Position numbers and translations under genes: made by a program
Source: Gonocerus acuteangulatus
Lineage: Eukaryota; Arthropoda; Insecta; Hemiptera; Coreidae
Assembly (NCBI GenBank): GCA_946811695.1
Contig: OX328132.1
Span: forward strand, 57,902,197-57,966,196
Direction: 5' to 3'
Length of the DNA: 64,000 nucleotides
The notes under the pieces: model-generated
What the model was told of the DNA's origin: nothing
Database searches by the model: none
What the model saw: only the letters and a program-made list of their open reading frames with translations
In this document: positions 11,491 to 23,478 of the stretch, one piece after another
Numbering within the stretch: position 1 is the stretch's first letter
How the letters are laid out: every line of letters begins with the position of its first letter

Positions 11491-12079
11491 ATATGCGTCT
11501 AATTGTTTCTTATAACATCAAATATAGGTTCTTCATACCGAGACAATTCATTTGATACCCCACATCATGGGTTTCGGACGGAATGATGGGTTTCCGAAGG
11601 AAGTACAAAACTGGCACGCCCCCGCCCCGGAAGCGGAGTCAAACACAACTTTTCGCGATTTTTCGATTTTTTCCTTTAATGACGTCTCCATATCTATCTT
11701 CATGCAAAATTTCAAGTCTCTAGCATCATGGGAAGTGCCTAATAATTTTGATGAGTCAGTGAGTGAGTGAGTGAGTGAGTCCTATAAATCCCGATTTTCG
11801 ATCGCTTATATCTCAGAAACTATTCGATGTAGAATTATGAAAATTTTCAGTTTTACTCACATCTAGTAGTATAAAACCCGTGTAAAATTTCATAACTTTA
11901 TCTTTACCTGGTTGGAAGTTATGAGAGGGTAAAAATCGGCTCTAAGACCTCCTGTAATATACACACAGTATGCTTAGGCCGGAACTTGGCCTGGCGCACT
12001 ACCGTGCGCCTAGATTTTTGTCTTTCTTTGAGTTCTGATTAACGGACCCACTCTATCTCTGGCTGTGCTCTAGGGAAGA
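11491..12079. other. Flank of the 123-bp array with a (GAGT)n run
   Basis: GAGTGAGTGAGTGAGTGAGT lies near 11758-11779. The forward frame before it (11552-11770) reads N-F-D-E-S-V-S-E at its end; I do not recognise it as a gene. Confidence 0.45.
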
Positions 12080-13675
12080 GTTTAACATGTTCGTTATGTG
12101 AGTTAGAAGAAGTTAAACCGCATAACTTTGTTCTGAACGAAAAACCCTAGACAAAGATCTGGTGGTGAAGAATATGAGTTAGAGAATAGGTAAGGTCATA
12201 ATTCCATCAGAACAAGGAATCCTGATCGAAGAATATCTGGTGGGGAATCGTATGGGCTGGAGACTGTGTTTCGCACAAGCGAGGCACCTTTGTCGGAAGA
12301 CATGGATTGTTTTTGTTTTTTTCGGTGCATCGACTGCTGAGGTCATTAGCATAACATTGCATGATTACAGCTATTAGGCTATGTGCGATTGAAGACGTGT
12401 AACCACAATTTTGTTTTTCGAACGAAGACCCCTATTTGAAGATCTCGGGGCGAAGAATATGAGTTAGAGAAAAAGGTAACCGCAATTTCCTTAGAACGAG
12501 CAGCCCTTGTCGAAGATATCTGGCGAAGTCTGTGGACTAGAGACAGTCTTCCGTGTAATTTATTAAGTGCAAAAACTTTTGTCGAGAAACACGGCATGTT
12601 ACCTTAAGTTAAGCTACGTACATTAGAGAACGTGTATCCGCGTAATTTCTTCGTAACAAGGAACTCAAGTCAAGGAAGATCTGATGGTGAGGTTAATGGG
12701 ATAGAGACTGTGTTTTGTGTAATTTCTTCAGAACAAGAACCCTTGTCGAGAAACCCAGCATGTTAACAGTTATTAAGCTATTAGGGTTAGGGGACGTGTA
12801 GCCACATAATTTCTTCTAAACGAAGAACTCTATTCGAAGAAGTGATCGTATATAATATCAGTTAGAAAATAGGTATCCGCAACATTTCTAAAAAACAAGG
12901 AACCCTTGTCGAAAAATATTTGGCGTCATATATGGGTTAGAGAAGGTGTTCCGTGCAATTTTTGAAGAGGCAGAACCTTTGACGAGAAACACGACATCTG
13001 ATGTTAAGCTACGTAGATTAGAAGAGTTGCAAACGCGTAATGTCTTCGGAACGAGGAACTCTCCAGTCAAGGGAGACCTGATGGTAAAAAAGCTGAGTTA
13101 GATAACCGATTACAACATAATTTCATCTGAAGAAGGAACCCTATTCAAAGAAAACCTGGTGAACTATACGGTTTAGATACTGTTTTCCGCGCAATTTCTT
13201 TAGAGCCAAGGACCTTTGTCGAGAAACATAGTATGTTCTTTGACATTAAGCTGTCTAGATTAGAGGACTTGCAACCGCTTGATTTCTTCGGAACGAGGAA
13301 CTCCAGTCAAGGAATATCTGCTGGTGAAGTATATGGTTTAGATACTGTTTTCCGCGCAATTTCTTAAGAGCCAAGGACCTTTGTCGAGAAACATAGTATG
13401 TTATCTGATATTAAGCTATCCAGATTAGAGGACGCGTAACCGCTTAATTTCTTCGAAACGAGGAACTGAAGTCTAGGAAGATCTGCCGGGGAAGTATATG
13501 GTTTAGATACTGTTTTCCGCGCAATTTCTTTAGAGCCAAGGACTTTTGTCGAGAAACATAGTATGTTTGATATTAAGCTGTCTAGATTATAGAACGTGTA
13601 ACAGCTTAATTTCTTCGGAACGAGGAACTCGAATCTGCTGGTGAAGTATATGGGTTAGAAGACGGGTAACCACAG
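12080..13675 (+). repeat. 165-bp satellite array, about nine diverged units
   Basis: GTTTAGATACTGTTTTCCGC recurs at 13171, 13336 and 13501 (165 bp apart). Older, diverged units with TTGTCGAGAAACA and CTTCGGAACGAGGAACTC extend left to about 12080. The most similar units are at the right, so amplification was recent there. A SINE tail is inserted near 12307. Confidence 0.85.
12307..12360 (-). mobile_element. SINE 3' tail only
   Basis: The plus strand shows a T run, CGGTGCATCGACTGCTGAGG and TCATTAGC: the reverse complement of the common SINE tail. No tRNA head follows, and it lies within the 165-bp satellite region. Confidence 0.6.
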
Positions 13676-14154
13676 CTCAGCGGGGTCTCTGAAAACGGAT
13701 CTCTGAGGGAGCCTGGCGAAAATGGCGCTCCCATTAGAGCCCATTCCTTATTCAGCCTCCCTTACTAATCACTTCGAGGGTAAATATTTGAACTCTGCTG
13801 CCTTACTCCTCCACCCCCCCCCCAGTCCTGTCTTCAGGCCTCTGAATCAAAATGAATCTAGAATGGGGAGTAAATAATGCATCCTAGCTCCTCAGCTTTA
13901 ATGCTCAACATCCCCCATTTCGCTGAATACTACAACATAAAGTTCCCGTCCAACAAAAGACATGGATCCCTCAAGCTAGTGAATATAATCCCCAGCTTCT
14001 CCATAATCTCCAACTAAATAATCTACATCATCAAATATGCAGACCCTCAAAACCTTTTGCATATTTACATTCCCTTTTTATGATACAAGTAGCCTTTTTT
14101 TTTCTTCTCCTTTATTTTTAAATAAATCCATTCCTTTTACTCAGTCTCCATCTC

Positions 14155-14299
<145 letters not shown>

Positions 14300-14445
14300 T
14301 ATTCTTGCAAATTTTGTGGGCCTAATAAATAAAGTAGTGTGAAGGAAGGATTACTGCTTTTCTTTGCTAGGAAGTATTTTTGCTACTGATTTGGCTTTCG
14401 CCATTAGTGGCTGTTTTGTATATAAAACCACTTCTCGTATATATA

Positions 14446-14497
<52 letters not shown>

Positions 14498-15057
14498 TAA
14501 ATACTTCGTCCCGTATATGCGGGCTAAAATTGAAATATCTATGAAGCCGTTGGAGATATTGGAAAATTGCAAAGGATCAATTGGAGCTCTCACCTAGACC
14601 TTTCAGATGCATTATTTTTTAATCCCAAAGACTTATTAACTAAAAAGATTTTTAGCAATTAAGCGCGTGCTCAAATGTAGTAGGCGTTTCCTTTTTACCC
14701 CACAATTTGTATTGCATTTTTGAAAACTACTCAAAGAATCAACAAGCACGCGTTTTTTGTTTTGTTTTTTGGGGTTTTTTCGATTACTACTTTGCTATGA
14801 CAGGCTTGCACTGTCGTACCTATAGCACTGTCGTGCTATTTTTCTACCTCTCTCAAACATGACTTTTTTCCAATTAAAAATATTTTACTTATCAAGCTAT
14901 CAAAGCAACTACTTATATGAAAGACATGTTTGAGGGTAGATATAAAATCTGCACTTGTGAAATTGAAACTATGAACGTTCGCCGTCATTTTATCCCTAAA
15001 TACTAAACTAACGTTTCAATTTCATGTGACTGTCACTTCATCTCCCCTATCTTACGG

Positions 15058-15245
15058 AAATAATTTCGGGGGGGGGGGAGCATTTGGGGGTATGGAATAC
15101 TAACAATCTAGATCGTGGAATAGTTAGCCAAGTAAAACGCTATTACACCCCAAACATTTTGTTCTGCACTAAGTGATTTTTACCAATAAAATCAAAATTT
15201 CGGGGGGCTGGAGCCCTTCACCCCCCCCTTACATAATCCCATGGG
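15058..15245 (+). repeat. Dispersed repeat with G-tract, copy 1
   Basis: GGAATAGTTAGCCAAGTAAA, AACGCTATTA, CACTAAGTGATTTT and AAATCAAAATTTCGGG recur at 47045-47945 (interrupted by the 47086 element) and inverted at 48755-49040. Confidence 0.6.
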
Positions 15246-15414
15246 ATACTGAGCAAGTGTTTTAACTTCAGGATCGAGTTAGATTTATAGTTTTCTGTTT
15301 CTTTCACAATTAATATTGAGTTGATGAATTGATAAACTTTTACTGCGCATATATTCTGTTCATTTCTCAAACGATCATTTTTTCCAAAAATTAACAATTC
15401 TGTTGTTTTTACAG

Positions 15415-15501
15415 GTCAAAATATGGTTCCAAAACCATAGGTATAAGTGTAAAAGGCAGGCGAAAGAAAAAGCGATGGCAGAGCAGAACGCACAAAATCA
15501 G
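15415..15501 (+). CDS. scro: scarecrow / NKX2-1 homeobox gene, internal exon (homeodomain recognition helix)
   Basis: This 29-codon exon starts after a pyrimidine-rich acceptor ending in acag and ends at a CAG|gtagga donor, phase 0 at both ends. It encodes VKIWFQNHRYKCKRQAKEKA followed by MAEQNAQNQ. The WFQNHRYK core is helix 3 of an NK2-class homeodomain; the tyrosine of Q-N-H-R-Y is the NK2 hallmark (homeodomain position 54) and favours CAAGTG-type sites. Splitting the homeobox just before V-K-I-W-F is the usual NK2 intron position. The product is a nuclear transcription factor with roles in brain, pharynx and neuroendocrine development in relatives. The exon for the first two helices was not found upstream and is probably outside the window. 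Recognition is from family knowledge, not a search. Confidence 0.95.
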
Positions 15502-16112
15502 GTAGGATTGCACAAGAACGATTTATAAAAATAATTTTTACATAACATTTTTTAAAAAAGCGAAAGCTCTTCGGATTAAAAAAAAATGAAATTAGTATAG
15601 CCATAATTATAAAATTTCGTTTCTTGCACATTTAAAGTATAATGTACTAGGTGTCCCGCTTTGAGATGTCATAACTTTAGGGGTTTCTTCTACACGACAT
15701 TTTTCGTTCAATGGCGTAAAAGTGAGCGTTCTATCTGAAAACTTAGCAGAGCTACTCAAACTTTTGAGTATTTTAAAAACTACTGGTTTTTTTGGTTTTT
15801 TTTAAGAAAAACTGTGTTTTCGGGATTCCTGATCAATGTATCGTAAATAACGACCAAATGTTTAGAATCTACATGAAATTTCCAATAAGAAACACCCGTT
15901 ATTAAAATATTATCATGTAAATTAAGAGCTATGTTAAAATGCATATTGATGAGAATGTTTGATATTAGTATTTTCTTAAATTATTCACTCATTTCTTACT
16001 CAGCTATTTTTAAACTTAGAGGTTTGTCACCGCCTTAAAAGTAGAAATATTTAATAAGCTTCAAAATGGTACCTCGTCGTTTTAGAAAGCAACATATTTG
16101 AAATTATTTTTT

Positions 16113-16262
16113 TCTGGTTTCTAAGTCAAAACCAATAAAAGTTCTTTAGCGTGAAGGAGCCATTCCGAACCAATTCTTCAATTTCACGCGTAAATTACAA
16201 TTTTTACAACGGCTCCTTTACGCTGAAGTACATTTATTCGTTTTGACATAGAAATCAGGAAA
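16113..16262. repeat. Hairpin of about 150 bp
   Basis: Arms TTTCTAAGTCAAAACCAATA..GCGTGAAGGAGCC and GGCTCCTTTACGC..TTTTGACATAGAAA are inverted with moderate divergence around a 50-bp loop. It is probably a small MITE in the scro intron. Confidence 0.5.
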
Positions 16263-16659
16263 AACAAAATAGATTCGAAAAGATTTTTATTCTTCCTAAC
16301 TTCAAATGTTTACTGTAGCTATTCAGTAGTATTGTCTAGCAATGTACGTAGGATTTTTTTATCAATTAAAATATTAGAAAGAGATATAATCGTCCCAAAG
16401 TGCTCCACCATTTTGTATTCAAAAAATTAAATCAATTGTTTTTTAGTGATTTTTTTTGTTTTGTATAAATCGTATCACACAATGAATGAAATAATATCTT
16501 TTTGTATACATTTTTGGCACAAAAGATATTAGACGTTCAGATGCAAGGATTTTGGAAAACTGTTCAATTAAGTTATTTTGTATAATTAAGCGTTAAACTA
16601 CTTTCTAAAGATGAATGTTAATCGTCTATGCCGTTTTGGAGATTCATTAGCTCTACTAA

Positions 16660-17082
16660 ATGGAACAAAGACGCTTGAGTAAGGAATTACTTTTGGCCGT
16701 TTGTGAAATTGAGAGGCTAAGGGTTAGACAAGTGAATCTAAGTGAACAAAGGGATGTAGTCAAGTGGAATGCCTTAAACAAGTTGCTTCTGAGTGAGAAA
16801 TCAGGGACGAGGGTCAAGAGGTTCTGTCCGTAAGAGGAATTGGCGCTTGGAAGAATTGTATTTAATCAGAAAGCGGGAGCGAATATAAAAGTAAAGGACA
16901 GAATTCCTAAGAGGGACAATGTGAATTATTGTAATAGTGAAGCAAAGACAAGAAGCCCATACAAAGGGTTTTCTGAATTCCACCGAGAGTCAGGCGTAGC
17001 AAGAGATTACAAGCCTAGAGATTGTAATTTCCTTCAACAATATGGCTTAACGCTTACGAGGCGGCAACCCGCACTACCTTAG
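16660..17082 (+). pseudogene. Unrecognised ORF with one in-frame stop
   Basis: An ATG at 16660 opens 57 codons (M-E-Q-R-R-L-S-K-E-L-L-L ... R-F-C-P) to TAA at 16831-16833. The same frame continues 82 more codons to a stop at 17080-17082. The first part is charged and helical-looking; the second is Arg/Lys-rich. I recognise no domain. It lies in the scro intron and could be a dead retroelement fragment or chance. Confidence 0.25.
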
Positions 17083-18241
17083 ATGCCCGTGGATCGGAGC
17101 CCATTTCACTCTCCTGGTTCCACAGGACCTGAGCCTCCTTTGCCCATCTCTTCTCTTTTCTCCTTATACGCTTTCATTATTTCTTTCGTTAAAAAGGTTT
17201 CCATCGCCATTTTCTCATTTTGGGTTTCGTACCAGTCAACGCTTTTATTTAATTTTATTTTTATTTTTTATTTTAAACTGGTAAATTTTTAATATCAATT
17301 CAAATATTTCGGCGTTGCTAAAATAGATACGGAACATGCTCTCGATTGGCGCTATAACACAAATAAGGACAAGAGTGACTAGAGCTTACAAAATTTACCG
17401 CTAGATATTTCAAAAAGCTGTCATTGCTGAGGCTTTCAACCCCGAGGCGAAGAAATGGCATTGTTACGAAAGTGGCTATCAGGCCACGGAGCATGCAGGC
17501 AAATAGTCACGAAAATGGCTATCAGACCACGGGGCATGTCTGCTCGTTCTCACGAAACTGGTTATCATTCTCGAATGGGGTAAGAGATCAAACTTATGAA
17601 CAGCGTTATCCGTCCAGAAATACCGACGTTTCTTGGCCCATAAGTACGAAAATACTGTTGTACAGCGACCCAGCATCCACGATTTTGATCGAAATCGGTA
17701 AAACATCCCAACGATCTAATTTCTAAGTACATCGAATCATTTTATTTCAACGAATAAAGACGCAACGGCACAGATTTTGCGTTAGAAGACCGTCAGGTAC
17801 AGATTTTATAACAATTTTAAAGTGGGCAACTTTAATTGTAATAACATGAGGCAATATAGATTTTTTCGTGACAATGTCTTTTGGTGCATCTTCCCGCGGG
17901 CTGGTAGTGGTCCCATGTAGGAAATGCGTTTTCGGGCCCCTTGTGTTGCAAGTTGAGTTCTTTGCACCCTTTCCTGCTCCACCAAGGATGTTTAGAGAGG
18001 TTGGCAACATAGTTAGCGCGTTTTTGACCCCTGAAGTGGATGTACCGTAAAACACAGCATTTTAAGAAAGAAAAACGGTTTCGAGCATTTAAGAACGACG
18101 GACTGACTTTGATACACAATCATCCAAGCTGAAATATACAAATTTTGGTTACATTTGGAGAAAATGAGCATAAAATTTCATTGTGCCGCAACTATTCCTA
18201 CCATTAGAGAAAGAGAAAACAGGCTAAAATTAACATGAAAA

Positions 18242-18792
18242 CAGAGATGGGCATAATTTTATTTATAATTAAAAATACGAATTTATTCGTACTTTATACA
18301 TTTGTGAATACGAATATAAATAAATTCGTACTTCATATATTTGTGAATACGAATATAAATAAATTCGTATTCATAAGTGTGAATACGAATTTATTTTTAT
18401 TCACATATATTAAATATAAAAATACAAATAAAATTTTATTCGCAAATTTTTCTGCGAATAAAAATAAATTCACAAAAAAATTGTAAATAATCACAAAAAA
18501 TGTGAATATTTACAAAAAATCAAGCGATTAGAAAAAAAATCACATTAAAATATACGAATAAAAATTTATTCACATTATAATTTGTGAATAAAAATTTATT
18601 CACAATAAAATTCGCAAATAAATCATGAATTTATTCGTATTAAGATGATATTACGAAAGTTACTAAAGGTGATTTTTTTTTTTTTAAGGCATTTAACGTC
18701 TAGGTTATTAGCGCCTAGATTTTTTGTTTACCCCGAGTCCGCCGCGGGACCACCAGCCAAGCTGCAGGGACACAGTTTGTCATCTGTTCCTC

Positions 18793-18844
<52 letters not shown>

Positions 18845-19274
18845 CCTTCAATAACTTTTGTAATATCATCTTAATACGAGGAAATTCATAATTTATTTGC
18901 GAATTTTACTGTGAATAAATTTTTATTCACAAATTATAATGTGAATAAATTTTTATTCGTATATTTTAATGTGATTTTTTTTTGTAATCACTTGATTATT
19001 TGTAAATATTCACATTTTTTGTGATTATTTACAATTTTTTCTGTGAATTTATTTTTATTCGCAGAAAAATTTGCGAATAAAATTTTATTTGTATTTTTAT
19101 ATTTAATATATGTGAATAAAAATAAATTCGTATTCACACTTATGAATACGAATTTATTTATATTCGTATTCACAAATATATGAAGTACGAATTTATTTAT
19201 ATTCGTATTCACAAATGTATAAAGTACGAATAAATTCGTATTTTTATTTATAAATAAAATTATGCCCATCTCTG
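18242..19274. mobile_element. Foldback hAT-type element with 8-bp target duplication
   Basis: The ends are CAGAGATGGGCATAA and its inverse. The flanking direct repeats CATGAAAA (18234-18241 and 19275-19282) are identical. The two arms, about 430 bp each, are inverted near-copies, rich in attcgtatt/aatacgaat words. A SINE-like insert and A/T runs form the loop. There is no transposase frame. A CA..TG terminus with an 8-bp duplication is typical of hAT. Confidence 0.9.
18673..18842 (-). mobile_element. SINE-like insertion at the centre of a foldback element
   Basis: It sits in the loop of the 18242-19274 foldback. The minus strand reads GTCCCTGCAG, a GC-rich stretch, then TCTAGGCGCTAATAACCTAG and poly(A). 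The tail matches the common SINE tail; the head resembles the one at 52453-52630, not the tRNA head. The adjoining A run (18797-18841) pairs with the T run at 18673-18685. Confidence 0.55.
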
Positions 19275-19469
19275 CATGAAAACCCCGACACCAACATGGT
19301 ACATGGTTTTATGAGAATATTCGAGAGATAAAACAGGAATACTAGAAAAGAAGTAAAAATACCTTCTCCTTAAATGGCTCTTTTGTATATGCTACCTCTT
19401 AGACCAAAGGTTTCAAGAGGAATGGAAAGACGGAAAGTGACATGAAAGCGCTATTTAATCTTGTTTTAT

Positions 19470-19590
19470 TGTTCCATAAGACGGTTTGTTTCTCATGATC
19501 TTATCCGAAGGATCTCGAGGGCACTCCGTGAAAGAGCACTCAAATCAAGTACGATTGTCACTCAGCTCTCGGTCTCTCGTTCAGCTCCGA
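19470..19590 (+). repeat. Dispersed repeat shared with 22745-22865
   Basis: TTGTTTCTCATGATCTTATC, GGATCTCGAGGGCACTCC and ATCAAGTACGATTGT occur in both places in the scro intron. No coding content. Confidence 0.55.
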
Positions 19591-20389
19591 CGCGGTCCGG
19601 AATTATTTAACCTTGTTTCATCCTACAATCAGCTTCAACCACAATTGTTATAATTATTTTTCCATAATTTCATCGCTTATTTTACTACATCTTATGAGTT
19701 GACTCGGAGCAATTGGTATCTATTTCGTCATATGCACTAGTGGAATACTTTGGTGGTGTTTATTTTAGCGATTTTCAGTTCCAAATACGAAATTGGATTA
19801 TTTTGCAAACTACAGTGAAATTTTATATTCTTCACTGGGAAATGGATGCACATTTTTTTGTGGCATTCCCGCGGTAAAAAAAAATCTGTCCCATAACAAG
19901 TCCCAATACCCCATCAAGATTGATTGTTTACTGGTGTCCTTATCCTCTACGTATGGCAGACAAGGGAGACACTGCCGTCGTTACTATGCTCCGGTCGCCT
20001 AATGTTCCTTTTCGGAACCCCATTTCCCATGCCCGAACGATGGCAATAGAGGATCTTTAGTATTAGTACATAGTGTCATATTTATTCGTTATTAAGAAAC
20101 AAAAAATAAATTCGAATTTTTGTTTCGGTTACGCCAAATCTACAAATTCAGTTGATAATTTGCGCATACGTATTTGGAGCTTTCACATATTTGCATAAAT
20201 ATCAAACCTATGGAGAAATCGTGATAACAAAAGGTTACAGCCAATGATGGGCAATAGCGCTATTTCCTGTTAACTGTTCAAACTGCTAATTCTAATAATG
20301 ATTAGCAGTTAGAGATAACAGAAACAACTGCTAACTGCTAATTCTTATCGAACAGTTTCATGTAATGTTAGGAAGTACTACGGCACGGT

Positions 20390-20548
20390 ACTCACAGAAA
20401 ATGGGAAATCAGGCAGCCGGAGCATATTACTGACCACACTATCTCCTTAGTGTGCCGTATGGTCATGAATCAGATATCTCTATAGTATCTGCCCCTCAGG
20501 GCGCTCGTGGCCTGTTAAGGGACTGATTTTTTGATTATATTGATGGTC
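20390..20548 (+). repeat. Dispersed repeat GGCAGCCGGAGCATATTACTG (copy 1)
   Basis: CCGGAGCATA, GTGTGCCGTATGGTCA and GGGACTGATTTTT are shared with 45360-45500. Function unknown. The SINE tail at 20549 inserted at its right edge. Confidence 0.6.
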
Positions 20549-20612
20549 CGGCGCTAATAGCCACGATTTGTTGATGCGCCGTAAAAAATAAAATAATAAT
20601 AATAATAATAAT
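20549..20612 (+). mobile_element. SINE tail-only insertion with target duplication
   Basis: The insert is just the common tail (CGGCGCTAATAGCCACGATT ... GATGCGCCGTAAAAAA) plus an (AAT)n end. It is flanked by a 12-bp direct repeat, ATATTGATGGTC, at 20537-20548 and 20613-20624. This looks like a 5'-truncated retrotransposition product. Confidence 0.8.
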
Positions 20613-21689
20613 ATATTGATGGTCGAGTAGTAGAGTCTTATTAATGTTGTTATACCTAACATTCAACAGTTATCAAGAGTAACTTCTTTGTTCTTTGCGC
20701 TTTAGAGACGACGACGAGCGTAGGGATTAAATTAGCAGGCTAGCAGCACGGAGGACAAGGTTGTCGGTAGAGAGAATGAGAATCAGTAGAGCTGACTGCT
20801 AACTACTATCTGCTAAGACGACGAGGGTAGGGATTAAATTAGCAGTTTAGCACACCGGAGGACACTGTTGTCGGTACAGAGAAAGAGAATCGATAGAGCT
20901 AACTGCTATCTGCTAAGACGACGAGGGTAGAGATTAAATTAGCAGTTTAGCACACCGGAGGACACTGTTGTCGGTACAGAGAAAGAGAATCTATAGAGAT
21001 AACTGCTATCTGCTACGATTTCGATTGTAGAGTTTTTCCATTCCCCCCTTAACTGCTAACAACAGTACCTGTTATTTCTAGTCGTTAGCAGTAACCTGCT
21101 GACGCTAATGGCGATTAACTGCTAAAAAATAACAGATCTGCTAATAGCAACCCGTCACTTGATTCAGTGGTAAATATTTATCCCAGCTTTCCAAATCACA
21201 TCAAAGATACGCACTATATGTTAACATATCAGCATCTTGGAAGAGTATCACGAATTCCGGATGTTGGGAAATCGAAGTCAAAGTTCTAGAACCGCTTCAG
21301 GATAGCAAGGGCGAGTGTTTACTCTATGGAATGCTGATTCATAAATCTGATTGAAAAATTATGCAATCAAAATTCAATGTTTTAATTATAATTTTTTGCG
21401 AGCGATTTATGTGTAACAAAATGCTAGGAGGGACATTTCAGACCCGGGATTCGCCCTTGAAATAGGATATAGAATTTTTCATGATGATGCTGCTATTCAC
21501 TTTAACTTGAAACTGTGCAAAAATAAATGTGAAATTGAGAAACAAGACGAAGCGTCATGTTACCAACATCTTTATGAATCAGAAAATAAAATAATAAAAA
21601 AGTCGATAATTCTGATTCGTCCTTACTCTTCCCTGATATATGATGCAGTTCCAGTGAGTCGAACTGTTTTTGTGTTTTCGGAATATAAT

Positions 21690-22598
21690 CCAGTCAACGA
21701 ACAGTTATAGATGGAAATTTTTGGAACACAATTTTTGACTTCGAAACTTTGTTTGGGCGGGATAGGAGGTGAACATATCAAAATTCCTCGTCCGTAGCCT
21801 TTGTGCCGGGGGGAGGGGGGTTTAGAAGGTCCCATTTTTCAGGTTTTCACTTATATCTCGGAAACCCTGCGTCCTAGCCACATGACTATTCTATAACAAA
21901 TGAAAGCTGATTAAATTTCCTACAAGTTCTATTCTATAAAGTTTTTCGAGATATCTTTAGGTTTCGAAATATCTTTAGGTTTCGAAAAATCCGCTTTCGA
22001 AAGTCGGTCATTTTGGGGAAAAACACTTTCGCCGCATATTTTTTCCCCTTTTTGACGGGATAACTCTTCAACGATGAACCCAAAAAATAAATAACGGTTA
22101 TATGGTTGTAGAGTATAATAATATATATTACTTTGCTATTTTATGTATTTTCCTTCAAAAGTAAAAATAATTTCAGTGTTCATCGTGAAATCTGGAATTT
22201 AGCGACTAATAGTCCAGGTAACTAAGATTTATAGATGGAAATGTTTGGAACACAATTTTTAACTTCATAACTTTGTTTCGGCTAGTTCGGAGATCAACGT
22301 ATCAAAATTCCTCGCCCATAGCCTTTGTGGCGGGGGGAGGGGGGTTTAGAAGGCCCCATTTTTCGGGTTTTCACTTATATCTTGGAAACCGTGGGTCCTA
22401 GCGACATGACCATTCTATAACAAATGAAAGCTGATTCAATTTTCTACAAGTTCTATTTAATAAAGTTTTTCGAGATACCTTTAGTTTTCGATACACATTT
22501 TTATATTCTCGACCGGATATCTCTTCAACGATGAACCCAAAAAATACTGTGTTCCAAAAATTTCCACCTACAGCTGATTTTATGAATTCGTTGACTGG
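21690..22598. mobile_element. TIR element with an internal direct duplication
   Basis: Left CCAGTCAACGAACAG..GGAAATTTTTGGAACACA is inverted at 22549-22598. Inside, two direct copies of about 330 bp (21712-22085 and 22232-22545) share GTTTAGAAGG, TTTCACTTATATC and TTTTTCGAGATA. There is no recognisable protein. Confidence 0.55.
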
Positions 22599-22744
22599 AC
22601 TAATAGGTCAATATTGCATTCACAAACGCACCATTTTGCATTCAAGAACTACCAAAAATGCCTTATCCAATTGAATTTTGAATTTGTTTCCAAAATCACG
22701 TGTAACAAGGCAGAGCGGAATCAAAGGGAACGAAGTAGCCCATC

Positions 22745-22865
22745 CTTTGATGGCTTATAAGGTAGATTGTTTCTCATGATCTCATCCGCGCTATCTCGAG
22801 TGCACTCCGAGAAAGAGCTCTCGTCATCAAGTACGATTGTTGTTCGCTGTTCAGGCACTTGCCCT
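22745..22865 (+). repeat. Second copy of the 19470 repeat
   Basis: TTGTTTCTCATGATCTCATC and CTATCTCGAGTGCACTCC match the copy at 19470. The rest of 22599-23478 shows no gene. Confidence 0.55.
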
Positions 22866-23478
22866 ACAAGGCCGGCTTCCTCCCTCCTCCGCAGACTTCC
22901 GTATTTTTAATCAGGATCCGTAACTATTTCATATTCAAACTACTCAATAATTCATTTTAATTTGATTAGTACTTTGAGTGGCAATTGATCTAATTACAGT
23001 GAATCTATGCCTCAATATTAAGTTTGTATTGCCTATGCTGTGACATGTTTTTTTGGCTAAAACAACAATCGGTGGGAGGAATATCGCTTCATGAATGAAG
23101 GATCGTGGTAAAAACATGAGGATATTTAGAGAAGGGCTCATGGTTACAGGACGGATTCATATGTCAAAGCCTTTATAAGTGAAGTTTTAAGCCCTACAGA
23201 ATGACCGCTTGAAGTAAAGGGTGCCCTTGAGTGGGGACTTGATGAGCACTTGCAGCTTTGTCACCGGCTTCAGCCGACACTAGACCTATTTCCTTTAGCG
23301 TAAACACTTTTACATTTCTTATCAGTATTTATTTGTTGTTGTTTTTTTTTTCTGTTTTTTTTTTAACGTTTTCTACCTCGCCTTATGTGAACCGCTTATG
23401 GCTTTGAAAGGTTGACGCCTCAGGACACGTCACAGAGTGGTGCCAAACGCCCGATTTTGGGGAAAAAACCTCTAGGTA

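Larger units (their letters stand above)
20242..21161. mobile_element. hAT-like element with TTAGCAGTTA subterminal repeats
   Basis: Ends CAATGATGGGCAATAGC and, inverted, CAAGTGACGGGTTGCTA are related. TTAGCAG/CTGCTAA words are frequent near both ends, recalling TTAGCGGTTAG in the 24115 element. The centre has three tandem units of about 105 bp (20700-21020, GACGACGAGGGTAGGGATTA). No clear 8-bp duplication. An older repeat at 20350-20548 with a SINE tail lies inside. Confidence 0.55.

Noticed and set aside
18235..19269. Matching Asn/Phe/Lys-rich frames on opposite strands
   Set aside because: They are the two arms of one foldback element, rich in attcgtatt words; not genes.
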